The notes: generated from the letters alone by a model not told the origin. A stretch of 64,000 nucleotides of DNA from Paraburkholderia tropica (GCF_900109265.1 NZ_FNZM01000003.1:431162-495161), one strand, 5' to 3'. Counted from the first letter of the stretch, positions 43,386 to 53,432 are shown. A program made the numbers and translations.

Positions 43386-44179
43386 ACGGCGCCTCCAACG
43401 ATCGACGGGCAAGGCGGCAAGACAGTAGCGTGGGTGAACATGGGCGTGGTTTCTCTGGGCGTGGCGCAGCCGCGTCCGCGCCGCCGTGCGTGTGAGAGAA
43501 GCAGCGGCGTGCGGATAGCGCGAACTGCGCGTATGGGCGTGCATATTTATTTCGCAATGCGAATTACCATGCAAGCACGGTGGAAATCGCATGGGCGAAG
43601 CAACGCATTTCGGCGCGAATCAACGTTGAATCAGCGCGACATCACACGAATGACGGAGCGAGCAAAAAGCAAAATGCAGCGTCAATCAGCGGGCAGGCCG
43701 CGTGAATCGCGTGACCTCGTGCGTGATTTGTACGTGATGCGTACGTGAGCGAAACGGAGAACTCAGACGGTCGGCCGTGCGGGCGAGCAGGCAGACGGAA
43801 AGCGGCCGCAGGAAGCGGCACAGGGAGCGGTACGACGCGGTCCGCGCGAGCGCAGCGGAGCGTTGTGACGGAGATGGGTCATGGCAGTCGCCTCGTTCTG
43901 AACCCGCATGACGCGTGAGCCGGTGAGAGCCGCCGCGTAGCGCGTGTTCTTTGGGGTTGCCGCACGATCTATAGCCGCACTTTGGGGGAAGGTGCCAGTG
44001 TCTCCCCTGGCACTTCAGTTCGGGTCGCCGCCGCGGCTCGCAGGATGATCGAGCTCGCGTGGCGCATTCAACAGAACAGTATCCGTCGATTAATGTGCAG
44101 CGCAACACATTGCGCTATTGCGATCAATTGTACATCATGCGGGCAAATGCTCAAAAACATCGGGAAAATTCGCCAAACC
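43386..44179. other. Long intergenic region upstream of the polyol operon
   Basis: 794 bases. It includes the palindrome at 43551-43563, GTGAATCGCGTGACC/GTGCGTGAT-type short repeats near 43700-43750, and a hairpin GTGCCAG (43992-43998) / CTGGCAC (44007-44013). A 39-codon Arg-rich reading frame with a GAGG site (43763-43882, minus) is the only gene-like signal and is weak. No family is recognised. Confidence 0.6.
43551..43563. promoter_or_regulatory. Possible operator of the polyol operon
   Basis: TTCGC-AAT-GCGAA, a short perfect palindrome in an AT-richer patch 166 bases upstream of the transporter start. The regulator is not identified. Confidence 0.3.
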
Positions 44180-45079
44180 TCACGCGCGATTGAGCGGCGC
44201 AAGACTCTCCACCAATTGATCGACGAATAAGGCCACCTTGCGCGAGCGCGAGCGATTCACCGGATGGATCGCGTAGAAACTCGCGGGTTCCGGCTCGAAC
44301 GCGTCGAGCACGGTCACGAGCCGGCCATCCGCGACGTGCTGCGCGACCTCCCACCACGACTTCTGCGCGAGCCCGAGTCCCGCGAGCGCCCACGTGACCG
44401 GCAAGGTCGAACTCGTGCTCGCGAGCGCGCCCGCGATGCGCTGTCTGCGCGCTTGCTCGCCGCGTCCGAAACGCCACTCCGCGAACAGATGCGGCTGCGT
44501 ATTGAACACGAGACAGCGATGCGCGGCGAGCTCTTCCGGTCGCGCGGGCGCGCCGTGCCGCACGAGATACGCGGGGCTCGCCACGACCACGCGCCGCGTA
44601 TCGAAGAGATGGCGGCCGATCAGATTGGCATCGACGCTCGGACCGCCGCGAATGGCGACGTCGAACCCTTCGGCGACGATATCCGCATAACGATCGTCGA
44701 GCGTCAGATGCAGGGCGATCTCGGGATAGCGCGCGGCGAACTGCTCGATGAACGGCGCGATCCACGCGTGGCCGAGCGGATTCGGCGCGGTCACGCGCAG
44801 CGTGCCGCGCACCGCGCGCGCGCTTTCGGTCACGCGATGCTCGAGCGCGGTCAGGTCGCTGAGAATGCGCCGCGCCTCGTCGAAATAGGCTTCGCCCGCT
44901 TCGGTCAGCGACTGACGCCGCGTCGTGCGCAGCAGCAGCGGCACGCCGAGACGCTTTTCGAGCCCGCTCACGCGATCGGCGATCACCGACGACGCAAGGC
45001 CCAGACGCCGCGCCGCCGCCGAGAAACTGCCTTGCTGCACGACCTCGACAAACACTTCCAGTTCGGTAATGGCATGCAT
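44180..45079 (-). CDS. LysR family transcriptional regulator
   Basis: 299 residues, starting at ATG 45077-45079. Winged helix: ELEVFVEVVQQGSFSAAARR, LGLASSVIADRVSGLEKRLG. The effector domain carries GTLRVTAPNPLGHAWIAPFI and GFDVAIRGGPSVDANLIGR, typical of the DmlR/CrgA-like group. A longer in-frame reading upstream runs into the divergent promoter region and is not used. It is divergent from the heme-binding/MRJP-like pair (122-base gap), its likely target. Confidence 0.9.
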   Translation of the reverse strand: MHAITELEVFVEVVQQGSFSAAARRLGLASSVIADRVSGLEKRLGVPLLLRTTRRQSLTEAGEAYFDEARRILSDLTALEHRVTESARAVRGTLRVTAPNPLGHAWIAPFIEQFAARYPEIALHLTLDDRYADIVAEGFDVAIRGGPSVDANLIGRHLFDTRRVVVASPAYLVRHGAPARPEELAAHRCLVFNTQPHLFAEWRFGRGEQARRQRIAGALASTSSTLPVTWALAGLGLAQKSWWEVAQHVADGRLVTVLDAFEPEPASFYAIHPVNRSRSRKVALFVDQLVESLAPLNRA

Positions 45080-45201
45080 GGGATTCCACGGAAAAGCCGG
45101 GAGCTGTTTCCGGGATTTAACCATTTTTCGATGCGGCGCAGCATTGGAAAATTCGTGCGTTGCAGCATTTTTCCGTTCGACGAAGGGAGGCAAGACCCGT
45201 G

Positions 45202-45756
45202 ATGCAGGCGATTCCCATGATGCAAAAGCCGAAACGACGCGCCGCGCGGATCGCGTGCGCGGCGGCGTTGCTGTTGAGCGCGGCGTCCGCCGCGCACGCC
45301 GCGGACTCGAATCTCGTGAGCACGCAAAAGCTGCGCTGGCAAACCGCGCAGGCGCTGGCGGCGGAGGCCGTGCGCGTCTGCGCGAGCGAGGGCTATTCGG
45401 TGACGGCCACGGTGGTCGATCCCTCGGGCCATCAGCAGGCCGTGATCAAGGGCGATACGGTCCCGTTGCAGTCGTTATCGGTGTCGTATCGCAAGGCGTA
45501 CACGGCGTACGCCTATGGCCTTGCGTTCGACAAGGACAGCACGAGCGCGCTGATCGCCGCAAAAGTGACGGGGCCGCTCGATGGCGCAGTGCTCGCGACC
45601 GAGCCGGAAGTGCTGTTCATTCCGGGCGGCGTGACGTTGCGCACCGCGAATCGCACGGCCATCGGCGGACTCGGCGTGTCGGGCGCACCCGGCGGCGACA
45701 AGGACGAAGCCTGCGCGCAAGCCGCCGTCGACAGGTTCAAGGGAGACTTCCATTGA
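45202..45756 (+). CDS. GlcG/HbpS-like heme-binding family protein, secreted
   Basis: 184 residues. An N-terminal signal (ARIACAAALLLSAASAAHA-A) is followed by the GlcG/HbpS domain: ALAAEAVRVCASEGYSVTATVVDPSGHQQAV, KAYTAYAYGLAF, and GGVTLRTANRTAIGGLGVSGAPGGDKDEACAQAAVD. The ATG follows GGGAGG; a GTG directly before it is an alternative. Homologues bind heme or accompany glycolate-type oxidases; the role here is unclear. It is translationally coupled to the next gene. Confidence 0.87.
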   Translation: MQAIPMMQKPKRRAARIACAAALLLSAASAAHAADSNLVSTQKLRWQTAQALAAEAVRVCASEGYSVTATVVDPSGHQQAVIKGDTVPLQSLSVSYRKAYTAYAYGLAFDKDSTSALIAAKVTGPLDGAVLATEPEVLFIPGGVTLRTANRTAIGGLGVSGAPGGDKDEACAQAAVDRFKGDFH

Positions 45757-46913
45757 AGCGCCGCGATCTGTTTGCCGCGACGGCCGGCGCGGCGCTCGCC
45801 GCCGCGTTGCCTGCGAGCGCGCGCGCCGCCGGAACCGTGTCGGGCGACAGCGCGCCTGCGGGCGAGTTCGAGATCGTCGCCGCGTTTTCCGGGGCGGGGC
45901 CGTCGGGTATCGCGGTGACGCCGTCGGGGCGCGTCTTTGTCGGCTTTCCGCGACACGCCGACAATCACCGCGAGGCCACGCTCGCCGAATTGCGCAACGG
46001 CACGCTGATTCCCTATCCGGACGCCGCGATGAGCCTGCCTTCCTCACGTCCGCCCGAGCAGCGGCTCATGTCGATCCACGGCATGACGACCGACAGCGAA
46101 GGACGCCTCTGGGCCATCGACGACGGCAAGCTCGCGGGCCAGCCGATCGCGCCGGGCGCGGCGAAGGTGATCGGCATCGATCCGGCGACCGACCGCGTGA
46201 TCGCGACGATCGTGCTGACGCCGCCCGCGATGCGCGAGGACAGCCACATGAACGATCTGCGCGTGGATCTCACGCACGGCGCGCGCGGCACGGCGTATGT
46301 CGCCGATTCGTCGTTCGGGCACACGGGCGCGCTCGTGGTGGTGGACATCGCGACGGGGCGGCAGCGCCGCGTGCTCGCCGCGCATCGTTCGACCCAGCCC
46401 GAAGCGGGTTTTCGCGCCGTGCTCGAAGGGCGGCCGTTGCGTTACGACGCGGCGCATCCGACTTTTCCGGTCGGTGGCGCGGACAGCATCACGCTCAGCG
46501 CGGACAGCACGCGGCTTTACTATTCGCCGCTGACGAGCCGCCGGCTCTACAGCATCGCGACCGATCTGCTGGCGAACTTCGACGCGACCGAGGCGCAACT
46601 CGCGGCCGGTGTCGTCGATCACGGCGAGAAGGTGATGACCGACGGACTCGCGACCGATGCCGCCAATCGTCTCTACCTGACGGCGGGCGAGCATGACGCG
46701 ATCATGCGGCTTTCGCCCGACGGCAGCATGGACGTGGTGGTGCGCGATCCGCGTATCGTGTGGCCCGACGGCATCTTCGCGGATGCCACGCATGTCTGGT
46801 GCACGCTCGGGCAATGGAATCGATTGCCCGGTTTCAATGGCGGCAAGGATTTGCGTCAGCCGCCGTATCTGCTGATCCGCACGCCGATTGTCAGTAGCCC
46901 TGAGTTATCGTGA
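45753..46913 (+). CDS. MRJP/yellow-like (L-dopachrome tautomerase-related) beta-propeller protein, Tat-exported
   Basis: 386 residues starting at TTG (45753-45755), which overlaps the previous stop; GGGAG lies seven bases before. The N-terminus KRRDLFAATAGAALAAALPA is a twin-arginine signal. The rest resembles the major royal jelly/yellow family: GIAVTPSGRVFVGFPRH, LMSIHGMTTDSEGRLWAIDDG, SHMNDLRVDLTHGARGTAYVADS, and a late VWPDGIFADATHVWCTLGQWNRLP. These propellers sit in the periplasm and their bacterial function is unknown. It converges with the next gene, overlapping it by nine bases. Confidence 0.85.
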   Translation: MKRRDLFAATAGAALAAALPASARAAGTVSGDSAPAGEFEIVAAFSGAGPSGIAVTPSGRVFVGFPRHADNHREATLAELRNGTLIPYPDAAMSLPSSRPPEQRLMSIHGMTTDSEGRLWAIDDGKLAGQPIAPGAAKVIGIDPATDRVIATIVLTPPAMREDSHMNDLRVDLTHGARGTAYVADSSFGHTGALVVVDIATGRQRRVLAAHRSTQPEAGFRAVLEGRPLRYDAAHPTFPVGGADSITLSADSTRLYYSPLTSRRLYSIATDLLANFDATEAQLAAGVVDHGEKVMTDGLATDAANRLYLTAGEHDAIMRLSPDGSMDVVVRDPRIVWPDGIFADATHVWCTLGQWNRLPGFNGGKDLRQPPYLLIRTPIVSSPELS

Positions 46914-47405
46914 ACGTGACGAGGAGCGCGGCCGCCACCATGCCACGGCCCTGAAACACAGCCAGTTCGCGAGCACGACGCCGATCGCGACCAGCGGCAG
47001 CGCCGAGCCGTGAATGCCCGCCGCGATCAACCCCGCTCCCGTGGCGAAGGCCGCGACGAGCGGGAGCAGGAACAGCGCGATGCCGCGCGCCACCGTTGCC
47101 CAGCTCAATGCCGCGAGCAATTCGGCGCGCGTCATGCGCAGTTTGCCGGCGTGCGCGATGCAGCCTGCGTAGACCGCGCCCGCGCCATAGACGCACGCTG
47201 CCAGTCCCACGCCCGCCCAATGAAACGGCGTCATGGGCGGCGCGGCGTGGTCGCTGCGAAAGTTCACCGCGAGCGCCTGCGTGACGAGCGGATCGACCGA
47301 GAGCATCAGCAGGTAACAGCTCGCCGCCGTGTACAGCACATAGCCCAGCCAGCCCGCATTGGCGCGGTCGAAAATCAGGTTCACGGGTTCGCGATACGGT
47401 CTCAT
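46905..47405 (-). CDS. Four-helix membrane protein, unknown function
   Basis: 166 residues from ATG 47403-47405. Four hydrophobic helices (about 20-40, 66-86, 98-118, 128-150). REPVNLIFDRANAGWLGYV at the N-terminus and a basic C-terminal tail (WWRPRSSSRSR). No recognised family. Its tail overlaps the end of the convergent MRJP-like gene. Confidence 0.65.
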   Translation of the reverse strand: MRPYREPVNLIFDRANAGWLGYVLYTAASCYLLMLSVDPLVTQALAVNFRSDHAAPPMTPFHWAGVGLAACVYGAGAVYAGCIAHAGKLRMTRAELLAALSWATVARGIALFLLPLVAAFATGAGLIAAGIHGSALPLVAIGVVLANWLCFRAVAWWRPRSSSRSR

Positions 47406-47683
47406 GGAATCCGGTTTCTCCTGGCAACGTTGCCGATCGGCGCAATCAGGTATCACGCATTACGCATCGCGCCGAGCGCACGCCCAGCGACGCTTTGTCG
47501 CTGAATCGAACGCTATTTTATCGGCCGCCTGAATTGCCGCGCATGCAATGAAGCGGGACGCAAACCTTTGCGCGCATTCATATAAAAATAAGCTTTCCAA
47601 AACCCTTCAGAAGCCCGACGCGCTGCCGTAACCACAGACGTATCCAGCACGTCCGCGGGACGCGCATTTGCCGTGGGAGGCGT

Positions 47684-49264
47684 ATGAAGGGATTGAAGCT
47701 GTCGACTCGTCTGATTGCCGGTTTTTCGTTGCTGACGGTGTTGCTGCTCGGCGTGGCTGGCGTGGCGTTCTATGGATTGTCGCAACTGAACGACCGGCTC
47801 GACGAGATCGCGCGCGTCAACAATACCGAATCGCGGCTCGCCAATCTGTTGAAGTCGTCGATTCAGGATCGCGCGATTGCCGTGCGCAATCTCGCGTTTC
47901 TGGAGAATCGTCCGGATTTGCTGGCCGAAGTCGATCGTATCCGGAATCAGGATCGTATTTACGCCGACGCCGCGCGGCAACTGCGCGACATGTTCCGGCA
48001 GGAACCTGGCACGAGCGCGAGCGAGCGCAAACTGCTGGGCGAAGTCGATCAACTCGAAGCGCAGGCCATGCCGCCGATGAACAAGGCCATCGATCTGGCA
48101 CTCGCCAACGACATCGCGGGCGCGACCCGCACGATCATGCACGAAGCGCGGCCGCCGCAGCGCGTGTGGCTCGCGAAGGCGGTCGCGCTGGCGGAACAGG
48201 CCGACGAGGAGAACGCGAAGTCGCAGAAGTCCGCGGTCGCCACGTACGCGAGCATTCGCGTGCTGGTCGGCTCGCTGGTCGCACTGGCAGTGCTGGTCGC
48301 CATCGTCACGGCCGTGGTGCTCACGCGCAGCGTGCTGCGCCAGCTCGGCGGCGAGCCCAGCGAGGCGCAGCGCATCGCCGCCGAGATCGCGAAGGGCAAT
48401 CTGCTCGTGCCGATCACGCTCGCGCGCGGCGACGAGCGCAGCCTGATGGCGTCGCTCGAAGCGATGCGCGCGCAGTTGACCCGCATCGTCATGGACATCA
48501 AGACGTCGGCGGAATCGATTGCGTCGGCGGCGGGCGAAATCGCGCAGGGCAACCTCGATCTCTCGCAACGCACCGAAGAGCAGGCCGCCTCGCTCGAACA
48601 GACTGCCGCGAGCATGGAGCAATTGACGTCGACGGTGAAGGCGAACACGGACAACGCGCGTCAGGGCAGCACGCTCGCGGGCACGGCGTCGCAGACGGCG
48701 GCGTCGGGCGGCGATGTGGTGCGCCGCGTCGTCAGCACGATGGAGGATATTTCGTCGAGTTCGTCGAAGGTGGGCGAGATCATCGCCGTGATCGAGGGCA
48801 TTGCGTTTCAGACCAATATTCTTGCGCTCAATGCAGCGGTCGAGGCCGCGCGCGCGGGCGAGGAAGGGCGCGGCTTCGCGGTCGTGGCGGGCGAGGTGCG
48901 CACGCTCGCGCAGCGCAGCGCCGGGGCCGCGAAGGAAATCAAGGAACTGATCGAAACGTCGGCTTCGTTCGTGCGCAATGGTTCGGCGCTCGTGCAGGAC
49001 GCGGGCCAAACCATGCACGAAGTCGTGCGTTCGGTGCAGCGCGTGACCGACATCATGGGCGAAATTACCTCGGCCTCGGTCGAGCAGACCACGGGCATCG
49101 AGCAGGTCAACACGGCGGTGACGCAGATGGACGAGGTCACGCAACAGAATGCGGCCCTCGTCGAGCAGGCGAGCGCCGCCGCGCAGGCGATGGCCGATCA
49201 GGCCGAAACGCTGCGCGCGACGGTCGCGATCTTCAAGGTGGATGGCGCGTCAGCAATACGATGA
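47684..49264 (+). CDS. Methyl-accepting chemotaxis protein
   Basis: 526 residues. Membrane helix 1 (about 10-32), a periplasmic four-helix-bundle sensor (33-190) of the Tar-like 4HB type, helix 2 (about 193-216), a HAMP region and a signalling domain with the highly conserved hairpin tip ([37 protein letters not shown]). Methylation-helix glutamates are visible ([18 protein letters not shown]). No C-terminal NWETF-type CheR tether. The ligand is unknown. Confidence 0.93.
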   Translation: MKGLKLSTRLIAGFSLLTVLLLGVAGVAFYGLSQLNDRLDEIARVNNTESRLANLLKSSIQDRAIAVRNLAFLENRPDLLAEVDRIRNQDRIYADAARQLRDMFRQEPGTSASERKLLGEVDQLEAQAMPPMNKAIDLALANDIAGATRTIMHEARPPQRVWLAKAVALAEQADEENAKSQKSAVATYASIRVLVGSLVALAVLVAIVTAVVLTRSVLRQLGGEPSEAQRIAAEIAKGNLLVPITLARGDERSLMASLEAMRAQLTRIVMDIKTSAESIASAAGEIAQGNLDLSQRTEEQAASLEQTAASMEQLTSTVKANTDNARQGSTLAGTASQTAASGGDVVRRVVSTMEDISSSSSKVGEIIAVIEGIAFQTNILALNAAVEAARAGEEGRGFAVVAGEVRTLAQRSAGAAKEIKELIETSASFVRNGSALVQDAGQTMHEVVRSVQRVTDIMGEITSASVEQTTGIEQVNTAVTQMDEVTQQNAALVEQASAAAQAMADQAETLRATVAIFKVDGASAIR

Positions 49265-49286
49265 AACCGCGCTTCAATGAAAACGC

Positions 49287-50054
49287 TTAGGCACCCGAAA
49301 CATATCCGCCGTCGACCGGCAAGGTCGCACCGGTGATGAACGCCGCGCCCGGCGAAGCCAGAAACAGCGTGGCGCCCACGAGATCCTCGGCTTCGCCCCA
49401 GCGCTTGAGCGCGCTGCGGGCGGCGATCTTCTGCGCGGCGGCCGGCGACTCCCAGAGCGGACGCGTCATATCGGTGCGATGGTAGCCCGGCGCAATCGCG
49501 TTCACGCGCACGCCCGCTGCGCCGAACGCATGCGCGAGCGAACGCGTGAGGCCGAGCACGCCCGTCTTGCTCGCGCAATACGCGGGCACTTCGACATCGG
49601 CGAGATAGCTGAGCATCGACGCGACGTTGATCACGCAGCCTTTCGTTCGTTCGAGTTGCGGGCGTAGCGCCATCGACAGACGCATCGCCGCCGTGAGGTT
49701 CACGTCGAGCACTTCGCGAAATACGTCGTCGCGGTATTCGTCGAACGGACGCGCCACGCCCGCCGCATTCACGAGCACGTCGAGCGTTTCCGTTTGCGCC
49801 GCGAAATCCTGAATCGCCTGTGCATCGCGCACGTCGAGCTGCGCGAAGCGGATCGCAGAGAGCGTCGTGTCCGCGCGCAGCGTGTCGAGTTTCGCGGCCG
49901 AGCTGCCGGTTGCGATCACGCGCGCGCCGAGCGACGCGAAGCCGTCGGCGATCGCGAGTCCGATGCCGCTGGTCGCGCCCGATACCAGCACGGTGCGGCC
50001 GTCGAACAGGCCGGGGCGAAAGGCGTGCAGTTCCTGCTTTTGCGTCGTGATCAT
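49287..50054 (-). CDS. SDR family polyol/sugar dehydrogenase
   Basis: 255 residues: VSGATSGIGLAIADGF cofactor site, NAAG, catalytic Ser (NVASMLSYL) and YCASKTG, and the C-terminal GATLPVDGGYVSGA typical of classical SDRs. The adenine-side residue after beta-2 (TGSSAAKL) leaves NAD/NADP preference open. It is the last gene of the eight-gene catabolic operon and overlaps the glycerol dehydrogenase-like gene by four bases. Confidence 0.88.
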   Translation of the reverse strand: MITTQKQELHAFRPGLFDGRTVLVSGATSGIGLAIADGFASLGARVIATGSSAAKLDTLRADTTLSAIRFAQLDVRDAQAIQDFAAQTETLDVLVNAAGVARPFDEYRDDVFREVLDVNLTAAMRLSMALRPQLERTKGCVINVASMLSYLADVEVPAYCASKTGVLGLTRSLAHAFGAAGVRVNAIAPGYHRTDMTRPLWESPAAAQKIAARSALKRWGEAEDLVGATLFLASPGAAFITGATLPVDGGYVSGA

Positions 50055-51160
50055 TCGGTATCCTGATGTTGGTGATGGAAATCGAATCGCGCGGCATACG
50101 CATCCATCGCCTTGAGCGCGGCGACGACCATCGCCGGTTCGACCGGGTAAGGTTCGTTATGGATGATCTCGCCCGCGCGGCAGGCACGCGCCGCGACAAT
50201 CTCAAGCGCAGCGGTATCGGCGACATCGACGTTGATTTGATGCAGGCGCGTGGGCAGTCCGACCGCGCGGCAGAAGGCGAAAACGCGCCGACGTTCTTCG
50301 TCGGGCACCGTCGAGAGGAACAGCGAGGCGAGCACGCCGATCGCCACTTTTTCGCCGTGCAGCAGATTGTGCGACGAGGGCAGATCGGCGAGGCCATGGT
50401 GGATCGCATGCGCCGCCGCCACGCCGCCCGATTCGAAGCCGATGCCCGAGAGCAGCACGGTGGCTTCGAGCGTGGCGTCGAAGTCGGGCGTGACGAGCTG
50501 GGCGCGGCAGTCGGCGACGGCTTGCGGCGCGTGCGCGAACAGCATGTCGCGGCACAGACGGGCGGCCTCGAAGGCGAGCGCGGTGCCGCGTCCGCCGCAC
50601 AGATTGCGCGCGTAGGCGCGGCGGCAGGCGTCGGCTTCGTAGTAGGTGGCCAGCGCGTCGCCGATGCCCGCGATGAAGAAGCGCGCGGGCGCGCGCACGA
50701 TCACGGCGGTGTCGAGCAGCACGAGATCGGGATTGCGGCGCACGAAGCGGTCGCGGACCACGCGGCCTGCCTCGTCGTAGATCACGGCGAGCGCGCTGCA
50801 CGGCGCGTCGGACGCCGCGATGGTCGGCACGCAGACGAACGGCAGGCGCAGGTCGTCGGCGGCGGCGCGGCCGGTGTCGATCACCTTGCCGCCGCCGAAC
50901 GACACCACGATGTCCGCGCCGCTCGAACGGATCCAGTCGGCGGTGTCCGCGACGGCGCGCTCGGTGCAGGCGGCGTCCACCGCGCGCACTTGCAGCGCGA
51001 CTTTGTCGGCGCGCGCGAGCGACGGTTCGAGCAGGCTCGCGACATTGCGGTCGACGAGACAGGCGGCGCGCGTGCCGAGCCGCGCGAGTTCGGCGTCGAG
51101 CGTGTCGAGCGCGCCCGCGCCCTGGACGTAGCGCGAGGGAAAGATACTGGTTTTCAGCAT
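50051..51160 (-). CDS. Glycerol dehydrogenase-like iron-containing alcohol dehydrogenase
   Basis: 369 residues of the GldA group: FPSRYVQGAGALDTL, VSFGGGKVIDTGRAAA for NAD, VPTIAASDAPCSALAVIY, and metal ligands in GIGDALATYYEADACRR (Asp), AHAIHHGLADL (His) and HNLLHGEKVAIGVL (His). It oxidises glycerol-like vicinal diols or related C3-C5 polyols. It overlaps the downstream SDR and the upstream HAD genes, so it is part of the tightly coupled operon. Confidence 0.9.
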   Translation of the reverse strand: MLKTSIFPSRYVQGAGALDTLDAELARLGTRAACLVDRNVASLLEPSLARADKVALQVRAVDAACTERAVADTADWIRSSGADIVVSFGGGKVIDTGRAAADDLRLPFVCVPTIAASDAPCSALAVIYDEAGRVVRDRFVRRNPDLVLLDTAVIVRAPARFFIAGIGDALATYYEADACRRAYARNLCGGRGTALAFEAARLCRDMLFAHAPQAVADCRAQLVTPDFDATLEATVLLSGIGFESGGVAAAHAIHHGLADLPSSHNLLHGEKVAIGVLASLFLSTVPDEERRRVFAFCRAVGLPTRLHQINVDVADTAALEIVAARACRAGEIIHNEPYPVEPAMVVAALKAMDAYAARFDFHHQHQDTE

Positions 51161-51846
51161 GATCGTGGCGAGGTCGAAGGTGGAAGGGAGAGGCCGAGCG
51201 CGGCGGCGAGTTCGCTGGCGCTGCGCACGAGTTGAACCTGCGGCGGGAACAGCGCGACGTGGGCTTCTTCCGCGGGCCAGCCGAGCACGCGCATGCCCGC
51301 CGCGAGCGCGGCCTGGGCGCCGGTCGGGCTGTCTTCCACGGCGACGGCGTCGCGTGCGTCCACGTCGAGCAAATATGCGGCGCGCAGATAGGACTCGGGA
51401 TCGGGCTTGCCGCGGCGCACGTCGTTGGCGCTCACGGAAACGAGTTCGGGCGCTTGCAGCCCGAGCGCGTTCAGATTCGCTTCGAGCAGCATGCGTCCCG
51501 CGTTCGAGACGATCGCCTGACGCAGCCCGGCGGCCTGCGCGGCGCGCCAGACTTCCAGCGCACCGGGCCGCGGCACGAGATGCCGCGCCTCGGCCACATA
51601 ATGCGCGGCGCGAAACGCCGACCAGTCCGCGAAACCGGTTTCGATGCCGAAGCGCTCTTGCACGATGCGGTGCACGGCTTTGCCGGTCTGCCCGAACATC
51701 AGCGGATGCAGTTCGTCGCCCGCGATCACGCCGTTGTGCGCGAGCGCGGCGATCAGCGTGCGCATGTGGAGCGGTTCGCTGAGCGCGAGCGTGCCGTCCA
51801 TGTCCCAGAGGACCGCGCGCGGCGATGTGCCGGTGCGTGTGCTCAT
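51154..51846 (-). CDS. HAD-superfamily phosphatase
   Basis: 230 residues: motif I WDMDGTLALSE, motif II VSNAGRM, Lys in RRGKPDPESYLRAA, motif III VEDSPTGAQAALAAGM. A subclass I cap domain is in residues 20-85. Likely a sugar or polyol phosphatase or phosphomutase-like enzyme in the pathway. ATG 51844-51846 overlaps the kinase stop, and the gene end overlaps the next ATG by seven bases. Confidence 0.88.
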   Translation of the reverse strand: MSTRTGTSPRAVLWDMDGTLALSEPLHMRTLIAALAHNGVIAGDELHPLMFGQTGKAVHRIVQERFGIETGFADWSAFRAAHYVAEARHLVPRPGALEVWRAAQAAGLRQAIVSNAGRMLLEANLNALGLQAPELVSVSANDVRRGKPDPESYLRAAYLLDVDARDAVAVEDSPTGAQAALAAGMRVLGWPAEEAHVALFPPQVQLVRSASELAAALGLSLPPSTSPRSC

Positions 51847-53375
51847 GCGCGTTCTCCTTGCAGCGCGTCGAGTTCGTCGTAGAACTGCTGCGCGTTCACG
51901 TAGAGCCGTTCGAACAGCGGCATCATGCGGTCGTAGAGATCGCTCGCGCGCGGGTCGGGCTGCACTTCGCGCTCGAAGCGCACGAACTTGCGCACGGCGT
52001 CGCCGAGCGTGCCGAATTGGCCCGATGCGGTCGCCGCAAGCAGCGCGCAGCCGATCACGCCGCATTCGACTTCGGCGGGCACGAGGATCGGCGTGCGATA
52101 CATGCTCGCCTTGATGTCGAGCCACAGTGCGGCCTTCGCGCCGCCGCTCGCCGCCACCAGACGTTCGATCGGCACGCCTTCTGGCTGGATCATCTGCATA
52201 TGGCGGCGCACGCCGAACGCCACGCCTTCGAGCACCGCGCGATGCAGATGCGCGAGTCCATGCCGCGCCGCGATGCCGAAGAACTGCGCGCGCGAATTCG
52301 GATGATCGCCGAAACGTTCGCCGGTCAGATAGGGCAGGAAAAACAGACCTTCCGCGCCGACCGGCGCTTCGGCGGCCTTGCGCGCGACGGCTTCGTACGA
52401 GAGCGTGTTTTCGTGGAACGCGCGACGCGCCCAGCGCATCGCGTCGCCACCCGAGTCGAGCAGCGTGAAGCGGCCCCACAAGCCTTCGCAGGTGGCCACG
52501 TTCGAGACTTCCGGATGCAGCATGGGCGTGTCGGCGATCACCGTGATGATCGACGAGGTGCCGGTGATATCGGAGGCGAGGCCCGGTTCGTAGACGCCCG
52601 AGCCGAGCACCGAAGCCGGATAGTCCGCCGCGCCCACCAGCACGGGCGTGCCTTCGCGCAGACCGGTCGCGGCGGCGGCGGCGCGCGTCACGTGGCCGAG
52701 CAGCGCTTGCGGCGCGCGAATCGGCGGCATCTTGCGGATGTCGAGACCGAGTTCGTCGAACATCGCCGGCGACCAGGCGCGCGTTTGCGGGTCCATCAGG
52801 AACATCATCGACGCGTCGCTCCAGTCGCACGCGCGCTCGCCGGTCAGGCGGAAGTTCACGTAGTCCTTCGGCATGAAAACGGTGGACGCGCGCGCGTAGG
52901 CGTCGGGTTCGTGATCGCGGATCCACTGGAGCTTGAACGCGGGCCACGCGGCCGTGGGCGGATTCGCGGTGCGCGCGAGGTAGTCGTGGCGTTCGTGCAG
53001 GCGGTCGGCGCTACGGTAGCGCGCGCGGAACGTGTCGACCTGCGCGGCCGAGCGCTTGTCGTTCCAGAGCGGCGCGGCGTCGCGCGTGAGTTCGCCGTCG
53101 GCGTCGATCAGCACGGTGCCGTGCATTTGCCCGCACGCGCAGATCGCCGCGATCTGCTGCGCGGCGCCGGGCTCGGCGGCGAGTACTTCGCGGATCGCCT
53201 CGACCGCGCCCGCCCACCAGTCGAGCGGACGCTGTTCGGACCAGCCGTAGCGCGGCACGATCTGTTCGTGCTCGCGCGCGGCGAGGCGGTGGATCTTGCC
53301 GCTGGCGTCGACGAGCGCGGCGCGCACGCTGCCGGTGCCCACGTCGATCGCAAGGTAAGGGGTTGTCTCCATCAT
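51843..53375 (-). CDS. FGGY-family carbohydrate kinase
   Basis: 510 residues, two-domain actin-like kinase. LAIDVGTGSVRAALVD (phosphate loop), PLDWWAGAVEAIREVL, CGQMHGTVLID and PLWNDKRS in domain 1; SDITGTSSIITVIA and AASGGAKAALWLDIKASM (adenosine) in domain 2. Closest in style to xylulokinase/ribulokinase-type members; the substrate is probably a ketose or polyol made by one of the neighbouring dehydrogenases. Confidence 0.9.
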   Translation of the reverse strand: MMETTPYLAIDVGTGSVRAALVDASGKIHRLAAREHEQIVPRYGWSEQRPLDWWAGAVEAIREVLAAEPGAAQQIAAICACGQMHGTVLIDADGELTRDAAPLWNDKRSAAQVDTFRARYRSADRLHERHDYLARTANPPTAAWPAFKLQWIRDHEPDAYARASTVFMPKDYVNFRLTGERACDWSDASMMFLMDPQTRAWSPAMFDELGLDIRKMPPIRAPQALLGHVTRAAAAATGLREGTPVLVGAADYPASVLGSGVYEPGLASDITGTSSIITVIADTPMLHPEVSNVATCEGLWGRFTLLDSGGDAMRWARRAFHENTLSYEAVARKAAEAPVGAEGLFFLPYLTGERFGDHPNSRAQFFGIAARHGLAHLHRAVLEGVAFGVRRHMQMIQPEGVPIERLVAASGGAKAALWLDIKASMYRTPILVPAEVECGVIGCALLAATASGQFGTLGDAVRKFVRFEREVQPDPRASDLYDRMMPLFERLYVNAQQFYDELDALQGERA

Positions 53376-53432
53376 CGTTCTATGTGTTCGGGTCGCGAGG
53401 GAAGCGTGATGCCTGTCGGTCGAATCGACAGG

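Noticed and set aside
43763..43882. A 39-codon Arg-rich frame with a GAGG ribosome site
   Set aside because: The composition is that of chance frames in GC-rich DNA and nothing in context supports it.
47518..47525. GCCGATAA on the minus strand as a sigma-28 (-10) element near the chemoreceptor
   Set aside because: It points away from the chemoreceptor gene and has no TAAA element at the proper distance.
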